Notes under the pieces: model-generated
The model's database searches: none
Seen by the model: the letters and a program-made list of their open reading frames with translations, nothing else
What the model was told of the DNA's origin: nothing
Position numbers and translations under genes: made by a program
Shown: positions 30,895 to 42,554 of the stretch, piece after piece
How positions within the stretch are numbered: the first letter of the stretch is position 1
Layout: each line of letters starts with the position of its first letter
Assembly: GCA_003281225.1 (NCBI GenBank)
Contig: QCCP01000001.1
Location: 1-64,000, forward strand
DNA: 64,000 nt
Origin: Prochlorococcus sp. AG-347-L20
GTDB lineage: Bacteria; Cyanobacteriota; Cyanobacteriia; PCC-6307; Cyanobiaceae
Reading direction: 5' to 3'

Positions 30895-30947
30895 TCAGTT
30901 AATTAAATAAATTGATTGGTTGATGAACAAAATCTATTTTTATAAAG

Positions 30948-31847
30948 TTAGCTTAAAAAAGACTCTATTTTAATTATTGCATCTTTTAGCAGGTTTTTGT
31001 TATTAAGCCAAAGAGGATTATTTTTATTACGAAACCAAGTTTTTTGTCTTTTGGCAAATTGGATTGTTTTTGTCGCAGTCAACTCAATCGCTTTGTCAAT
31101 TGTTGAACGGTTATTTAAAACATCCCTAGCTTCTCGATAACCAATGGTTTCTAATATTGGCAAATCAAATCCGTATTTAGAGATAAGGTGGTTCGTCTCC
31201 TCAATAATTCCCGATAAGAACATATTTTTTGTTCTTTGAAAAATTCTCTCTTTTAAATTATCTCTATCTAATCCAAGCTCTAGGATTTTCCAGTTAGGCG
31301 GGTTTTGAACTTTCAAAGTTGATAAAGGTTTGCCTGTTACGTAGAAGACTTCTAAAGCTCTAATTGTTCTAATGTGGTCAGCAAAATTAATTTTTTTTGT
31401 TGATAATGGATCACAATTTTTTAATAGTTCCCAACATGTTTCCTGGCCAAGTTCTTCTAATTGTCTTCTAAAATTATTTTGAGGAGGGACATCAGGTACA
31501 AAAAATCCTTTTGTTATTGAGTTCATATACAACCCACTTCCTCCAACAAGAAAAGGTAAATTACCTTGTTTAATTTCTCCCGTAATAGATTTTTGAGCAA
31601 TTTTTTGGAATTGTTTTACATTAATTAGATTGATTGGTTCCTCAATATCTATTAAAAAATGCTTTATTTTTTTTTGTTGGATTTTAGATGGTTTGGCTGT
31701 GCCAATATCCATGGACTTATAAATTTGCCTTGAATCGATATTGTGTATATGAGTTTTAAAATATTCTGCAATTTCAATAGCTAATTCTGTTTTGCCACTT
31801 GCAGTAGGCCCAATTAAAATTATTACATGAGGTAGATAAGAAGACAT
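30948..31847 (-). CDS. miaA: tRNA dimethylallyltransferase
   Basis: MiaA adds a dimethylallyl group to N6 of A37 in tRNAs that read codons starting with U. The P-loop G-P-T-A-S-G-K-T is at about 13-20, followed by D-S-R-Q-I-Y-K-x-M-D-I-G-T-A-K-P and [10 protein letters not shown]. The C-terminal K-R-Q-K-T-W-F-R motif is intact. Length 299 is normal. It precedes infC by 53 bp on the minus strand; both act in translation. Confidence 0.95.
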   Translation of the reverse strand: MSSYLPHVIILIGPTASGKTELAIEIAEYFKTHIHNIDSRQIYKSMDIGTAKPSKIQQKKIKHFLIDIEEPINLINVKQFQKIAQKSITGEIKQGNLPFLVGGSGLYMNSITKGFFVPDVPPQNNFRRQLEELGQETCWELLKNCDPLSTKKINFADHIRTIRALEVFYVTGKPLSTLKVQNPPNWKILELGLDRDNLKERIFQRTKNMFLSGIIEETNHLISKYGFDLPILETIGYREARDVLNNRSTIDKAIELTATKTIQFAKRQKTWFRNKNNPLWLNNKNLLKDAIIKIESFLS

Positions 31848-31998
31848 ATAAATTTCTGAAGAAAAAAAAAATTAGCTATATAATTAAAGTGTTTAAATTT
31901 TTCATTAACTTCGAGCCTTTATCTTATTGCGGTGGTAAGTTTAATGAAATACCTTTTAAAAATAACATTTTAAAAGTCTAATATTTTTTTTATATTAA

Positions 31999-34292
<2,294 letters not shown>

Positions 34293-34295
34293 ATT

Positions 34296-34661
34296 TTGGG
34301 TTTTAGTTCAATAAGTTTAATTTTACTCGGCAGTACTTTTGGATTAATACTAAGAATGTTCATACAAAATAATTTTAAAAAAAGTATAGGTTTTGATATT
34401 CAAAATACTTCAATAGTAAATTTTTTATCATCTTTTTTATTAGGAATTTTAGTAGCCTTAAATTTTATTAATAACGAAATATTAGTTTTATTTTATAGTG
34501 GTTTTTTGGGATGTTTTAGTACATTTTCTTCATTTATATATCAACTATTTGTCTTATTTCAAAAGAGAAAATTCCTAAAATTATTTTGCCACTATATTGA
34601 AGTGATATTTTTTTCATTCCTGTTCTTTTATTTAGGTTATTTTCTTATTCAGCTTTTTTAA
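34296..34661 (+). CDS. crcB: CrcB/Fluc fluoride channel homologue 1
   Basis: CrcB proteins form dimeric fluoride channels that protect the cell from fluoride. The 121-residue protein has four hydrophobic helices. It keeps R20, the channel asparagine N42 in V-N-F-L and the phenylalanine motif G-C-F-S-T-F-S-S-F (72-80). The glycine expected three residues after N42 is replaced by serine, so it is somewhat diverged. The start is TTG 34296, chosen because it lies 3 bp after the preceding stop and gives a full first helix. The adjacent paralogue suggests a heterodimer, which is inference. Confidence 0.78.
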   Translation: MGFSSISLILLGSTFGLILRMFIQNNFKKSIGFDIQNTSIVNFLSSFLLGILVALNFINNEILVLFYSGFLGCFSTFSSFIYQLFVLFQKRKFLKLFCHYIEVIFFSFLFFYLGYFLIQLF

Positions 34662-34662
34662 A

Positions 34663-34992
34663 GTGAAAATAAGTAATTTTATTTATATTCTTTTAGTAGC
34701 TTACTTAGCTACTTTTTTAAGATTAACCATAAATAACAATTTTTTTATTTCAATAATTGGATCATTTTTTGTGGGTTTTTTTATTCGTAGAAGATTAAGT
34801 TATTCAACTGAAAAAATTTTATTGAGTGGTTTTTTTTCTTGCTTTACATCTTTTAGCGGATTTATATATTTTTTGTACACAACTTTAGATCAAGGGAATT
34901 GGATAAAATTTATAATTTTTTTTAATTTAATCATTATCGTAAATTTATTTACAATGCTTTTCGGGTTCTGGATAAGTAGAAAAATTACTTAG
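34663..34992 (+). CDS. crcB: CrcB/Fluc fluoride channel homologue 2
   Basis: This second CrcB-like protein has 109 residues and four hydrophobic segments. R20 and the phenylalanine motif C-F-T-S-F-S-G-F (60-67) are present, and G33 of the first motif is kept, but the pore asparagine is replaced by S30. The start is GTG 34663, 1 bp after the stop of the first copy. Paired crcB genes are known in other bacteria and probably make an obligate heterodimer. Divergence is high, so function as a fluoride channel is likely rather than certain. Confidence 0.72.
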   Translation: MKISNFIYILLVAYLATFLRLTINNNFFISIIGSFFVGFFIRRRLSYSTEKILLSGFFSCFTSFSGFIYFLYTTLDQGNWIKFIIFFNLIIIVNLFTMLFGFWISRKIT

Positions 34993-35035
34993 ATTTCATA
35001 TAATGGTGTTGTTACTTTGATAAGGGATTATATTT

Positions 35036-36442
35036 ATGAATGAAAATAATCTTGAAACAGTTACATCGTTATCTTCAGATTTAAGTGCAAGAGAAAATAT
35101 TACTATTCAACTTGAGGAATTGCTCATCGCGGGAAATTATGATGAGGCAAAGTTACTTTTAGAGCCTTCCCAGCCTGTTGATATAGCAGATGCTATTGGA
35201 AGCCTTCCACTAATATTGCAGGCATTAGCATTTCGACTATTAAAGAAAAATGAAGCAATTGAGGTTTATGAATATTTAGATCCAGTAGTTCAGCAAACTT
35301 TATTAGAAAGACTTCGTTCAGGAGAGGTTTTAGAAATCGTTGAAAAAATGTCTCCTGATGATAGGGTTCAACTCTTTGATGAATTACCTGCAAAAGTTGT
35401 ACGTAAATTTTTGTCTGCTCTTAGTCCTGGTGAAAGGAAAGTAACAGCTGAATTACTTGGATATGAGCCTGAAACTGCTGGAAGATTAATGACAACTGAA
35501 TTTATAGATCTTAAAGAGAAGCAAACAGCAGCTGATGCTCTTTCTTTAGTTAGAAAAAGAGCCCCATTTACTGAAACTATTTATAGCTTATATGTTACTG
35601 ATCAAGAAAGACATTTAACTGGTATTCTCTCTTTAAGAGACCTTGTAACTGCTGATCCCTCTAAGCCAATTGGTGATGTTATGACAAGAGATGTAGTTAA
35701 TATCTCTACTAATACGAATCAAGAAGAGGTTGCTAGAGCAATACAAAGATATGATTTTTTAGCTCTACCAGTCGTTGATAAAGAAAAAAGACTGGTTGGG
35801 ATAGTAACTGTTGATGATTTAATTGATGTCATAGAACAAGAAGCAACAAGAGACATTTACGCAGCGGGGGCAGTACAACCTGGAGATGAAGATGACTATT
35901 TCCAAAGTAGTTTGTTTACGATTGCTCGAAGAAGAATTTTGTGGTTATTAATTTTGGTTTTGGCAAATGGTTTAACGACAAAGGTTATAGCTATGAATGA
36001 TCAAATATTAAAAGAAATAGTCTTATTAGCTGCATTTATTCCACTACTGATTGGTACTGGGGGAAATGTTGGTGCTCAAAGTTCAACGGTTGTAATTAGA
36101 GGTTTAAGTACTCAAAAATTGAAGTCATTGGGTGCTATTAAGGCAGTATTTAAGGAGGCAATAACAGGAGCTCTTTTAGGTGTTTTCATGATGCTTGTAG
36201 TATTTCCCTTTGCTTGGTGGCAAGGAGAAGGGCCTTTAATCGCCTCAGCGGTGGGAATAAGTTTAATATCCATAACAACTTTAGCTGCTACAACAGGAGC
36301 GATCCTCCCTTTGTTGTTTGACAGAATGAAATTGGATCCAGCCTTAATGTCCTCCCCTTTCATTACAACCGTAACTGATATTGCTGGTGTATTTATTTAT
36401 CTCAGTACAGCAAAATGGCTATTAAACTCATCATTGACTTAA
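35036..36442 (+). CDS. mgtE: magnesium transporter MgtE
   Basis: MgtE is a Mg2+ channel gated by cytosolic Mg2+ levels. The 468-residue protein has the N-terminal superhelical domain (L-P-x-x-x-x-A-x-x-x-x-L, M-S-P-D-D-R-V-Q-L-F-D-E-L-P near 105), two CBS domains at about 140-270 (L-H-x-x-L-T-G-I-L-S-L-R-D-L and L-V-G-I-V-T-V-D-D-L-I-D-V) and five C-terminal membrane helices, including the G-T-G-G-N-V-G-A-Q-S-S pore motif. The first 20 residues are variable. It follows crcB2 by 43 bp. Confidence 0.94.
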   Translation: MNENNLETVTSLSSDLSARENITIQLEELLIAGNYDEAKLLLEPSQPVDIADAIGSLPLILQALAFRLLKKNEAIEVYEYLDPVVQQTLLERLRSGEVLEIVEKMSPDDRVQLFDELPAKVVRKFLSALSPGERKVTAELLGYEPETAGRLMTTEFIDLKEKQTAADALSLVRKRAPFTETIYSLYVTDQERHLTGILSLRDLVTADPSKPIGDVMTRDVVNISTNTNQEEVARAIQRYDFLALPVVDKEKRLVGIVTVDDLIDVIEQEATRDIYAAGAVQPGDEDDYFQSSLFTIARRRILWLLILVLANGLTTKVIAMNDQILKEIVLLAAFIPLLIGTGGNVGAQSSTVVIRGLSTQKLKSLGAIKAVFKEAITGALLGVFMMLVVFPFAWWQGEGPLIASAVGISLISITTLAATTGAILPLLFDRMKLDPALMSSPFITTVTDIAGVFIYLSTAKWLLNSSLT

Positions 36443-36509
36443 ATTCACTAGGTATTTATTCTCATTTTTTTAAAATTGTGGATTTTTTTGTTTAACTTTA
36501 CATTTCTTA

Positions 36510-37544
36510 ATGGTATTGTTTACAAAACATCATTCAACTTTCATGTCTTCTGAAACAATAAGCGAAAATAAATTATCGTCAATCGCGAGTATAAAAGCTA
36601 GTAATGATGTTGATCTTGTGCGGTCATACTTAAGGGATATAGGAAGAGTTCCATTACTATCTCATGAGCAAGAAATTACTCTAGGCAGACAAGTTCAAGA
36701 GTACATGGAAGTTGAAAGAACAGAATTAGAAATTATTGAATTAACAGGAGATAAACCTAGTATTGATGAATTATCAACTAAATTAAATTTATCTTCTTCC
36801 ATAATAAAAAAAAGAGTGAGAGCTGGACAGAGAGCTAAAGAGAGAATGGTGGCAGCGAATTTAAGATTGGTAGTAAGCGTTGCAAAAAAATATACAAAAA
36901 GAAATATGGAACTTTTAGATTTAATTCAAGAGGGAACGATAGGATTGGTAAGAGGAGTTGAAAAATTCGATCCAGCCAGAGGTTATAAGTTTTCAACATA
37001 TGCATATTGGTGGATTAGACAAGGTATTACAAGAGCAATTGCTGAAAAAAGTAGGGCGATAAGGCTACCAATTCACATAACTGAAATGTTGAATAAGTTA
37101 AAAAAAGGTCAAAGAGAGCTCAGCCAAGAAATGTCTAGAACCCCAACTGTAAGTGAACTTGCAAAATACGTAGAGCTTCCAGAAGATGACGTTAAGGATT
37201 TGATGTGCAAAGCTGGACAGCCAGTTAGTCTTGAAACCAAGGTTGGTGATGGTGAAGATACTGTGTTATTAGATTTACTGGCTGGTGGCGAGGATTTGCC
37301 TGACGAACAAATAGAAATGGATTGTATGAGAGGTGATCTGCATTCTCTTTTACATCAATTGCCTGATTTGCAATGTAGAGTTTTAAGAATGAGATACGGA
37401 ATGGATGGTGATGAGCCAATGTCTCTTACAGGTATAGGAAGGGTTTTAGGGATAAGTAGGGATCGAGTAAGAAACCTAGAAAGAGATGGATTAAGAGGCT
37501 TAAGAAGACTTAGTGATAATGTAGAAGCTTATTTTGTTTCTTGA
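36510..37544 (+). CDS. group 2 RNA polymerase sigma factor (RpoD-like)
   Basis: Group 2 sigma factors resemble the primary sigma but are dispensable; cyanobacteria use several for light and stress responses. The 344-residue protein has region 1.2 (L-R-D-I-G-R-V-P-L-L-S-H-E-Q-E), region 2 (Y-x-x-R-N-M-E-L-L-D-L-I-Q-E-G-T-I-G-L and Y-K-F-S-T-Y-A-Y-W-W-I-R-Q), region 3 and region 4 (L-R-M-R-Y-G-M and the helix-turn-helix L-G-I-S-R-D-R-V-R-N-L-E-R). It lacks the long acidic 1.1 region of RpoD. A second ATG at 36543 is an equally plausible start; neither has a clear ribosome binding site. The 3' end overlaps the convergent hydrolase by 16 bp. Confidence 0.9.
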   Translation: MVLFTKHHSTFMSSETISENKLSSIASIKASNDVDLVRSYLRDIGRVPLLSHEQEITLGRQVQEYMEVERTELEIIELTGDKPSIDELSTKLNLSSSIIKKRVRAGQRAKERMVAANLRLVVSVAKKYTKRNMELLDLIQEGTIGLVRGVEKFDPARGYKFSTYAYWWIRQGITRAIAEKSRAIRLPIHITEMLNKLKKGQRELSQEMSRTPTVSELAKYVELPEDDVKDLMCKAGQPVSLETKVGDGEDTVLLDLLAGGEDLPDEQIEMDCMRGDLHSLLHQLPDLQCRVLRMRYGMDGDEPMSLTGIGRVLGISRDRVRNLERDGLRGLRRLSDNVEAYFVS

Positions 37545-38443
37545 ATAAATTCATTTATTAACTTATTTGTTTTTTCAGGTTCTTCATCATGAGGACAGTG
37601 ACCAGCGCCATTAATAATATCTAATCTTTTAATATTCCTAAATTGTTTCTTCCATTCTCTTGCTTCATTTAAAGATTCCCAAGGATCTTCCTCACCCCAT
37701 ATCAATTGGATTGGAGCATCAACTTTATCGAAAAGGTCGGTAGCAAGATAGTCATCAAATAAGTTAATAAAACCACGAAAAGCTTCTTTAGAATTTTTCC
37801 TTTGAGTAGGTTGATAAAGAATTTCAATCAATTCTTTATCGATATTTTTTCCTGAAGGGTAAGCTTGTTCAAGTATTTTCTTTATGACTTTTGGATTAGC
37901 GGCTCTTGTAAAAAGCGTATTACTTATTAATCTTTGTCTGACTATCGTTTTAAGGATGGGTCTCAGTAGATTTATAAAGATATCACTTTTTTTTAAACGT
38001 TTATCATCCATAGTTCTCTGTGCACAATCAATCAAAATGATACCTTTGCAATTATCTTTGAGGATTTCTGCAGCTTTCAATGCAATTACACCACCAATTG
38101 AATTTCCTACCAAGTAAACAGGAGATTTTATCACCTCTGAACAAAATGTTGATATTTGATTACCCCATAAATCAAATGAATATTTAATTGAGTTTTCTTT
38201 TGCAGGTTCGTAATTTAATAAAGCACTAGGTTGACTACTTTTGCCAAATCCTAATAAGTCAATTGCGTAGCAATTAGAAAATTTACCAAGAAAATCTTGG
38301 TTATGTCTCCAGTGATTTTTTGATGCCCCAAATCCATGAACTAATAAAATTTTAGTATTTTTTTCAGAAGTAGATTCTTTGGATAAAGACCAAGAAATCT
38401 CCCAATTTTTCCACTTCCAAGTTTCAGATTTATTTAAAGACAC
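37529..38443 (-). CDS. alpha/beta hydrolase
   Basis: The 304-residue protein is an alpha/beta-hydrolase fold enzyme. The oxyanion-hole motif H-G-F-G-A-S-K-N-H-W-R-H-N lies near residue 36. The nucleophile serine is in G-N-S-I-G-G near 115, the acid is D in W-G-E-E-D-P-W near 252 and the histidine is in G-A-G-H-C-P-H near 280, so the catalytic triad is complete. Substrate is unknown; related cyanobacterial proteins include pheophytinase-like and lipid esterases. It is convergent with the sigma factor gene. Confidence 0.85.
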   Translation of the reverse strand: MSLNKSETWKWKNWEISWSLSKESTSEKNTKILLVHGFGASKNHWRHNQDFLGKFSNCYAIDLLGFGKSSQPSALLNYEPAKENSIKYSFDLWGNQISTFCSEVIKSPVYLVGNSIGGVIALKAAEILKDNCKGIILIDCAQRTMDDKRLKKSDIFINLLRPILKTIVRQRLISNTLFTRAANPKVIKKILEQAYPSGKNIDKELIEILYQPTQRKNSKEAFRGFINLFDDYLATDLFDKVDAPIQLIWGEEDPWESLNEAREWKKQFRNIKRLDIINGAGHCPHDEEPEKTNKLINEFIQETK

Positions 38444-38532
38444 TATGAATATGCTTTTAATTAAACTTTAATTCAAAAAAAAATTATTCGTTTTTAATAA
38501 ATTATTCTTAGTTAAGAAAAAGCGCTCATTTT

Positions 38533-39531
38533 ATGAAAAAGAAAAAGGTCATATGTATTGGAGAGGCTTTAATTGACAGAATCAGAAATAAGTCAAATCA
38601 AGGATTTACAGATTTTTTGGGTGGTGCGCCTGCTAATGTTGCTTGTGCATTAAGAAAATTAAAAATAGATTCAATATTTATAGGAAGTTTGGGTAATGAT
38701 GAATATGGAAAAAAATTTATTAAGCAATTTGATCAGTTGGGCGTTAATCTAGATTTCTTGCAATTAGATAATGATTCATCTACTCGCGTGGTTAATGTAG
38801 ATAGAGATCAATATGGAGATCGTTTTTTTTCAGGTTTTGAGGAAAGTTCTCATTCATGCTTTGCAGACGAAGTTCTTAGTAAGAAAGCATTAGAAAAAAA
38901 ATTTTTAAATTTGGAAAAATCTTTTCTAGAGATAAAATATTTAGTTACGGGAACGATCTTATTATCATCTCCGATATCAGCAGAAGCTATTTTTTTTCTC
39001 GTTGAACAGGCTAATAAATTTGGAGTCAAAATAGTTATTGATTTGAATTGGAGAGAGGTCTTTTGGGATCATTCAAGTTTTTCATCAGAAATTAGTAAAG
39101 CTGAGAGAGTTAATTTAATCAAGAAATTTTTAAATCATGCAGATGTTTTAAAGCTTGCTCAGGAGGAAGCAACTTTGTTTTTTGAGGATGAAAATCCCTT
39201 GCTGATATCTAAACAATTGTCTAATAGACCAGATGTAATAATAACTGATGGAGAAAATCCCGTTTCATGGTATATCAACGGATTGCAGGGAATTACCGAA
39301 ACTCCTATTTCACAAAAAATTGTTGATACAACTGGTGCAGGCGATGCTTTTCTAGCTGGCTTTATTTCAGAATTAATTTCTTCTGGATATCCTTCAAATG
39401 AATTAGAGATAGAAGATTGCATTAAGTTTGCGGGTGTTTGTGGATTATTAACATGTCTTGGTGAAGGCGCCATTGATCAACAGCCATATTATGAGAAGGT
39501 TAATAAATTTTTGGGATCTCTTATTTCGTAG
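38533..39531 (+). CDS. PfkB-family carbohydrate kinase (fructokinase-like)
   Basis: PfkB kinases phosphorylate sugars, most often fructose or related ketoses, on a terminal hydroxyl. The 332-residue protein has the N-terminal G-E-A-L-I-D and G-G-A-P-A-N-V-A-C-A-L motifs and the C-terminal anion-hole signature D-T-T-G-A-G-D-A-F-L-A-G-F, whose second aspartate is the catalytic base. V-T-G-T-I-L-L-S-S lies mid-protein. Fructokinase is the closest guess from the motifs, but substrate is not certain. The 3' end overlaps tsaE on the opposite strand by 43 bp. Confidence 0.88.
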   Translation: MKKKKVICIGEALIDRIRNKSNQGFTDFLGGAPANVACALRKLKIDSIFIGSLGNDEYGKKFIKQFDQLGVNLDFLQLDNDSSTRVVNVDRDQYGDRFFSGFEESSHSCFADEVLSKKALEKKFLNLEKSFLEIKYLVTGTILLSSPISAEAIFFLVEQANKFGVKIVIDLNWREVFWDHSSFSSEISKAERVNLIKKFLNHADVLKLAQEEATLFFEDENPLLISKQLSNRPDVIITDGENPVSWYINGLQGITETPISQKIVDTTGAGDAFLAGFISELISSGYPSNELEIEDCIKFAGVCGLLTCLGEGAIDQQPYYEKVNKFLGSLIS

Positions 39532-39938
39532 TGTCTTCCATAATTTTTTGCGTAATTAATTTCTATTTTCCAGAAATTATCAATAACTGGTTCAATTAAT
39601 TCTGGCCATTCAATAACTAAAATGGCTTGTTTTTGCATTGCCTCTTCTTCTTCTGAAAAAAAAACTTCTTTTGCTGAAGAAATATTTTCTAACCTATATA
39701 AATCAAGGTGAATTAGCGGAATTCTTCCTGAGTTATAGTGATGCGATAAAGCAAATGTAGGGCTTGTAATGTCCTCAGAGATTGACAAGCCTTTAGCAAT
39801 CCCTTGAACAAATGAAGTTTTTCCAGCCCCAATTGGACCTTGTAATAAAACAATTGATTGTGGATTTAATTTGTGTGAGAGTTTTTCTCCCAAATTTAAA
39901 GTTTCTTTTAAATTTTCAACAAACACAAAATTACCCAA
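39489..39938 (-). CDS. tsaE: tRNA t6A biosynthesis ATPase TsaE
   Basis: TsaE is the ATPase that cycles the TsaB-TsaD complex in making t6A37 on ANN-reading tRNAs. The 149-residue protein has a P-loop G-P-I-G-A-G-K-T-S-F near residue 35, I-T-S-P-T-F-A-L-S-H-H-Y, I-H-L-D-L-Y-R-L and a late V-I-E-W-P-E-L. Length is normal. Its last 14 codons lie antisense to the end of the PfkB gene. It is divergent from ahcY by 39 bp. Confidence 0.93.
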   Translation of the reverse strand: MGNFVFVENLKETLNLGEKLSHKLNPQSIVLLQGPIGAGKTSFVQGIAKGLSISEDITSPTFALSHHYNSGRIPLIHLDLYRLENISSAKEVFFSEEEEAMQKQAILVIEWPELIEPVIDNFWKIEINYAKNYGRHYEIRDPKNLLTFS

Positions 39939-39977
39939 AAATCATTTATAGTTTAAAGGAAAAGATATTTACACGAT

Positions 39978-41396
39978 ATGGTTATCGCAAATTCAGTTAA
40001 AACCTCTACACCTAATTACGTAATTGCTGACATCTCCCTTTCAGATTTTGGCCGTAAAGAAATTAAAATTGCCGAAACAGAAATGCCTGGACTAATGGCA
40101 CTTAGAAATAAATATCAATCTGAAAAGCCACTAAAAGGTGCAAAAATTGCTGGAAGTCTTCATATGACTATTCAGACAGCAGTCTTGATAGAAACTCTTG
40201 TTAATCTTGGTGCAGAAGTTAAATGGGCTTCATGTAATATCTTTTCAACTCAAGATCATGCGGCTGCAGCTATAGCAGATCAAGGAATTTCCGTATACGC
40301 AAAAAAAGGTGAGACTCTTGATGAATATTGGCAATATACCCACTATATTCTTGATTGGGGTTCAGACTCTCCAAATATGATTCTTGATGATGGTGGAGAT
40401 GCAACTGGATTATTGATACTCGGTAGTAAAGCAGAAAAAGATTTATCTGTTTTAGATAATCCCAGTAATGAAGAAGAAATTGCTTTATTCAACTCTATTA
40501 AGTCTAAGTTGAAAAATGATAGTGACTTCTATTCTAGAATTAAGAGTAATATCATTGGTGTTACTGAAGAAACTACGACAGGAGTTGCAAGACTGTATCA
40601 ACTACAAAAGCAAAATGCTTTACCTTTCCCTGCTATCAACGTTAATGATTCAGTGACTAAGAGCAAATTTGATAATTTATATGGCTGCCGCGAATCTTTA
40701 GTAGATAGCATAAAGCGCGCAACTGACGTGATGATTGCTGGGAAGGTTGCTTTAGTAATGGGTTTTGGAGATGTAGGTAAGGGCTCAGCTCAGTCATTAC
40801 GGGGACTTGGAGCAATCGTAAAAGTTGCTGAAGTTGATCCAATTTGTGCTCTCCAAGCAGCAATGGAAGGTTTTAGCGTTGTTACGCTAGATGATGTTGT
40901 GGAAGATATAGATATCTTTGTTACAGCAACTGGGAATTATCAAGTAATTACAAATGAAAATCTCGTCAAGATGAAAGATGAAGCCATAGTTTGTAATATT
41001 GGTCATTTCGATAATGAAATTGATGTGGCTTCATTGAAAGATTATCCATGGGAAAATATTAAGCCGCAGGTTGATCACATAACTTTACCAAGTGGCAATA
41101 AAATAATTCTTTTAGCCGAAGGTAGATTAGTTAACTTAGGCTGTGCTACTGGACATCCAAGTTTTGTGATGAGTAATTCTTTTACTAACCAAGTATTAGC
41201 TCAAATCGAACTTTTCAATAAGTCAGAGCAATATGCGAAAGAGGTTTATGTTTTACCAAAGCATTTAGATGAAATGGTAGCTAGATTACATCTTGATAAA
41301 ATTGGTGCAAAATTAACAAAATTAACTAAGGAACAAGCTGACTATATTAATGTCTCTGTTGAAGGACCTTACAAACCAGAGCTTTATAGATACTAA
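39978..41396 (+). CDS. ahcY: adenosylhomocysteinase
   Basis: SAH hydrolase splits S-adenosylhomocysteine into adenosine and homocysteine and keeps methylation reactions running. The 472-residue protein shows [10 protein letters not shown] near the start, T-G-N-Y-Q-V-I-T, and the NAD loop [14 protein letters not shown]. It carries the roughly 40-residue insertion (about residues 155-200, between the substrate domain and the NAD domain) present in most bacterial enzymes. It ends in K-P-E-L-Y-R-Y, the conserved lysine-tyrosine terminus that touches NAD. Confidence 0.96.
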   Translation: MVIANSVKTSTPNYVIADISLSDFGRKEIKIAETEMPGLMALRNKYQSEKPLKGAKIAGSLHMTIQTAVLIETLVNLGAEVKWASCNIFSTQDHAAAAIADQGISVYAKKGETLDEYWQYTHYILDWGSDSPNMILDDGGDATGLLILGSKAEKDLSVLDNPSNEEEIALFNSIKSKLKNDSDFYSRIKSNIIGVTEETTTGVARLYQLQKQNALPFPAINVNDSVTKSKFDNLYGCRESLVDSIKRATDVMIAGKVALVMGFGDVGKGSAQSLRGLGAIVKVAEVDPICALQAAMEGFSVVTLDDVVEDIDIFVTATGNYQVITNENLVKMKDEAIVCNIGHFDNEIDVASLKDYPWENIKPQVDHITLPSGNKIILLAEGRLVNLGCATGHPSFVMSNSFTNQVLAQIELFNKSEQYAKEVYVLPKHLDEMVARLHLDKIGAKLTKLTKEQADYINVSVEGPYKPELYRY

Positions 41397-41398
41397 GT

Positions 41399-42055
41399 TT
41401 GAGTTTAATTTTTGTAAATTTTCTTACTTCAATTCCCGACTATATTAGTTTGGCTGTTGAAAAGAATTCAACAATTGCATACCTCACTATTTGTTTGGCT
41501 ATGTTTTTGGAAAACATAATACCTCCAATTCCTTCGGAAATAATAATGCCATTGGGAGGTTTTTTTGTTTATCAACAAAAATTAAATTTCTATATTTTAG
41601 TTTTTTGGGGATTACTTGGAACTATTTTAGGTTCATTGCCTTGGTACTATTTAGGTAGATTAGTAAATGAAAAAAGACTTTCAAATTTTCTAGATAAAAA
41701 AGGAAAATATCTCGGTATTTCTCCTAGTGATTTAAGTAAAAGTAAAAGGTGGTTTGATAAATACGGTGTTTCTTTAGTTTTTTGGGGCAGATTAGTACCA
41801 GGTATAAGAACTTTAATCTCTGTTCCTGCTGGCATAGAACTTATGCCATTAAGAAAATTTTTGCTTTGGACTACATTTGGGAGTCTGATATGGGTAGCAC
41901 TTCTCACTTATTCAGGTTATTTATTTGGTGAAAATTATCCAATCATTCAAACTTATTTAGATCAAATCAAATATGTTGTAAAGCCAATTTTAATTTTAAT
42001 TTTCTTATATTTTTTTATAAGAATACTTATTAGATTTCTTAAAAATAGAGCTTAA
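41399..42055 (+). CDS. DedA/SNARE-associated family membrane protein
   Basis: DedA proteins are inner membrane proteins linked to lipid flipping and membrane homeostasis. The 218-residue protein has several hydrophobic spans, an E-N-I-I-P-P-I-P-S-E-I-I-M-P-L-G-G segment near residue 38, and F-W-G-R-L-V-P-G-I-R-T-L-I-S-V-P-A-G near 130, which matches the family motif F-x-G-R-F-x-P-x-x-R. The start is TTG 41399, 2 bp after the ahcY stop, with no good ATG upstream of the first helix. The stop overlaps convergent ssb by 4 bp. Confidence 0.88.
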   Translation: MSLIFVNFLTSIPDYISLAVEKNSTIAYLTICLAMFLENIIPPIPSEIIMPLGGFFVYQQKLNFYILVFWGLLGTILGSLPWYYLGRLVNEKRLSNFLDKKGKYLGISPSDLSKSKRWFDKYGVSLVFWGRLVPGIRTLISVPAGIELMPLRKFLLWTTFGSLIWVALLTYSGYLFGENYPIIQTYLDQIKYVVKPILILIFLYFFIRILIRFLKNRA

Positions 42056-42423
42056 AAAGGAATTTCACTTGAGTTATTGCTGTTGGAATATTGGTTATTA
42101 TCAGAATCCTTTCGTGAGCCTAGTAAGTTTAATCTATCTACCCTAACAACTGGTTTAAATCTATCTTCTCCAGTATTTTTATCTTTCCAGCTATCAATTT
42201 TAAAGCTTCCTGTAATTCCAATTAATGATCCTTTTTTCACATAATCTGCGGCTATTTGTGCTTGCTTGCCCCATATTTCTAAATTAAACCAATCTGGCTC
42301 TTCATCTCTGCTTCTTCTGTTAACTGCAATTGTGAAGTTCGCTACTATACTGCCTGATTCAAAATATCTGACATCTGGTTCTCTTCCTGCTCTGCCAACA
42401 AGGTTAATAGTGTTAATTTCCAT
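42052..42423 (-). CDS. ssb: single-stranded DNA-binding protein
   Basis: SSB protects single-stranded DNA in replication and repair. The OB-fold begins M-E-I-N-T-I-N-L-V-G-R-A-G-R-E-P, as in other marine cyanobacteria, so I use ATG 42421-42423; an upstream ATG at 42447 would add eight residues (M-S-I-I-K-K-K-I) that do not look conserved. The motif W-F-N-L-E-I-W-G-K-Q-A appears near residue 52. The protein has 123 residues and ends in S-S-E-I-P-F, a short acidic-hydrophobic tip close to the interaction tail of SSB. Confidence 0.92.
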   Translation of the reverse strand: MEINTINLVGRAGREPDVRYFESGSIVANFTIAVNRRSRDEEPDWFNLEIWGKQAQIAADYVKKGSLIGITGSFKIDSWKDKNTGEDRFKPVVRVDRLNLLGSRKDSDNNQYSNSNNSSEIPF

Positions 42424-42554
42424 AATTTTTTTTTTTATAATACTCATATTTTCAGTTTCTGCCCAAAGTTTTACGTGCTATTCATAACTAAACGTCAGAA
42501 TTCCGAGAGCTTATCAAAAAATAGATATATTATTTATAAAAAGAAATTCTTATT

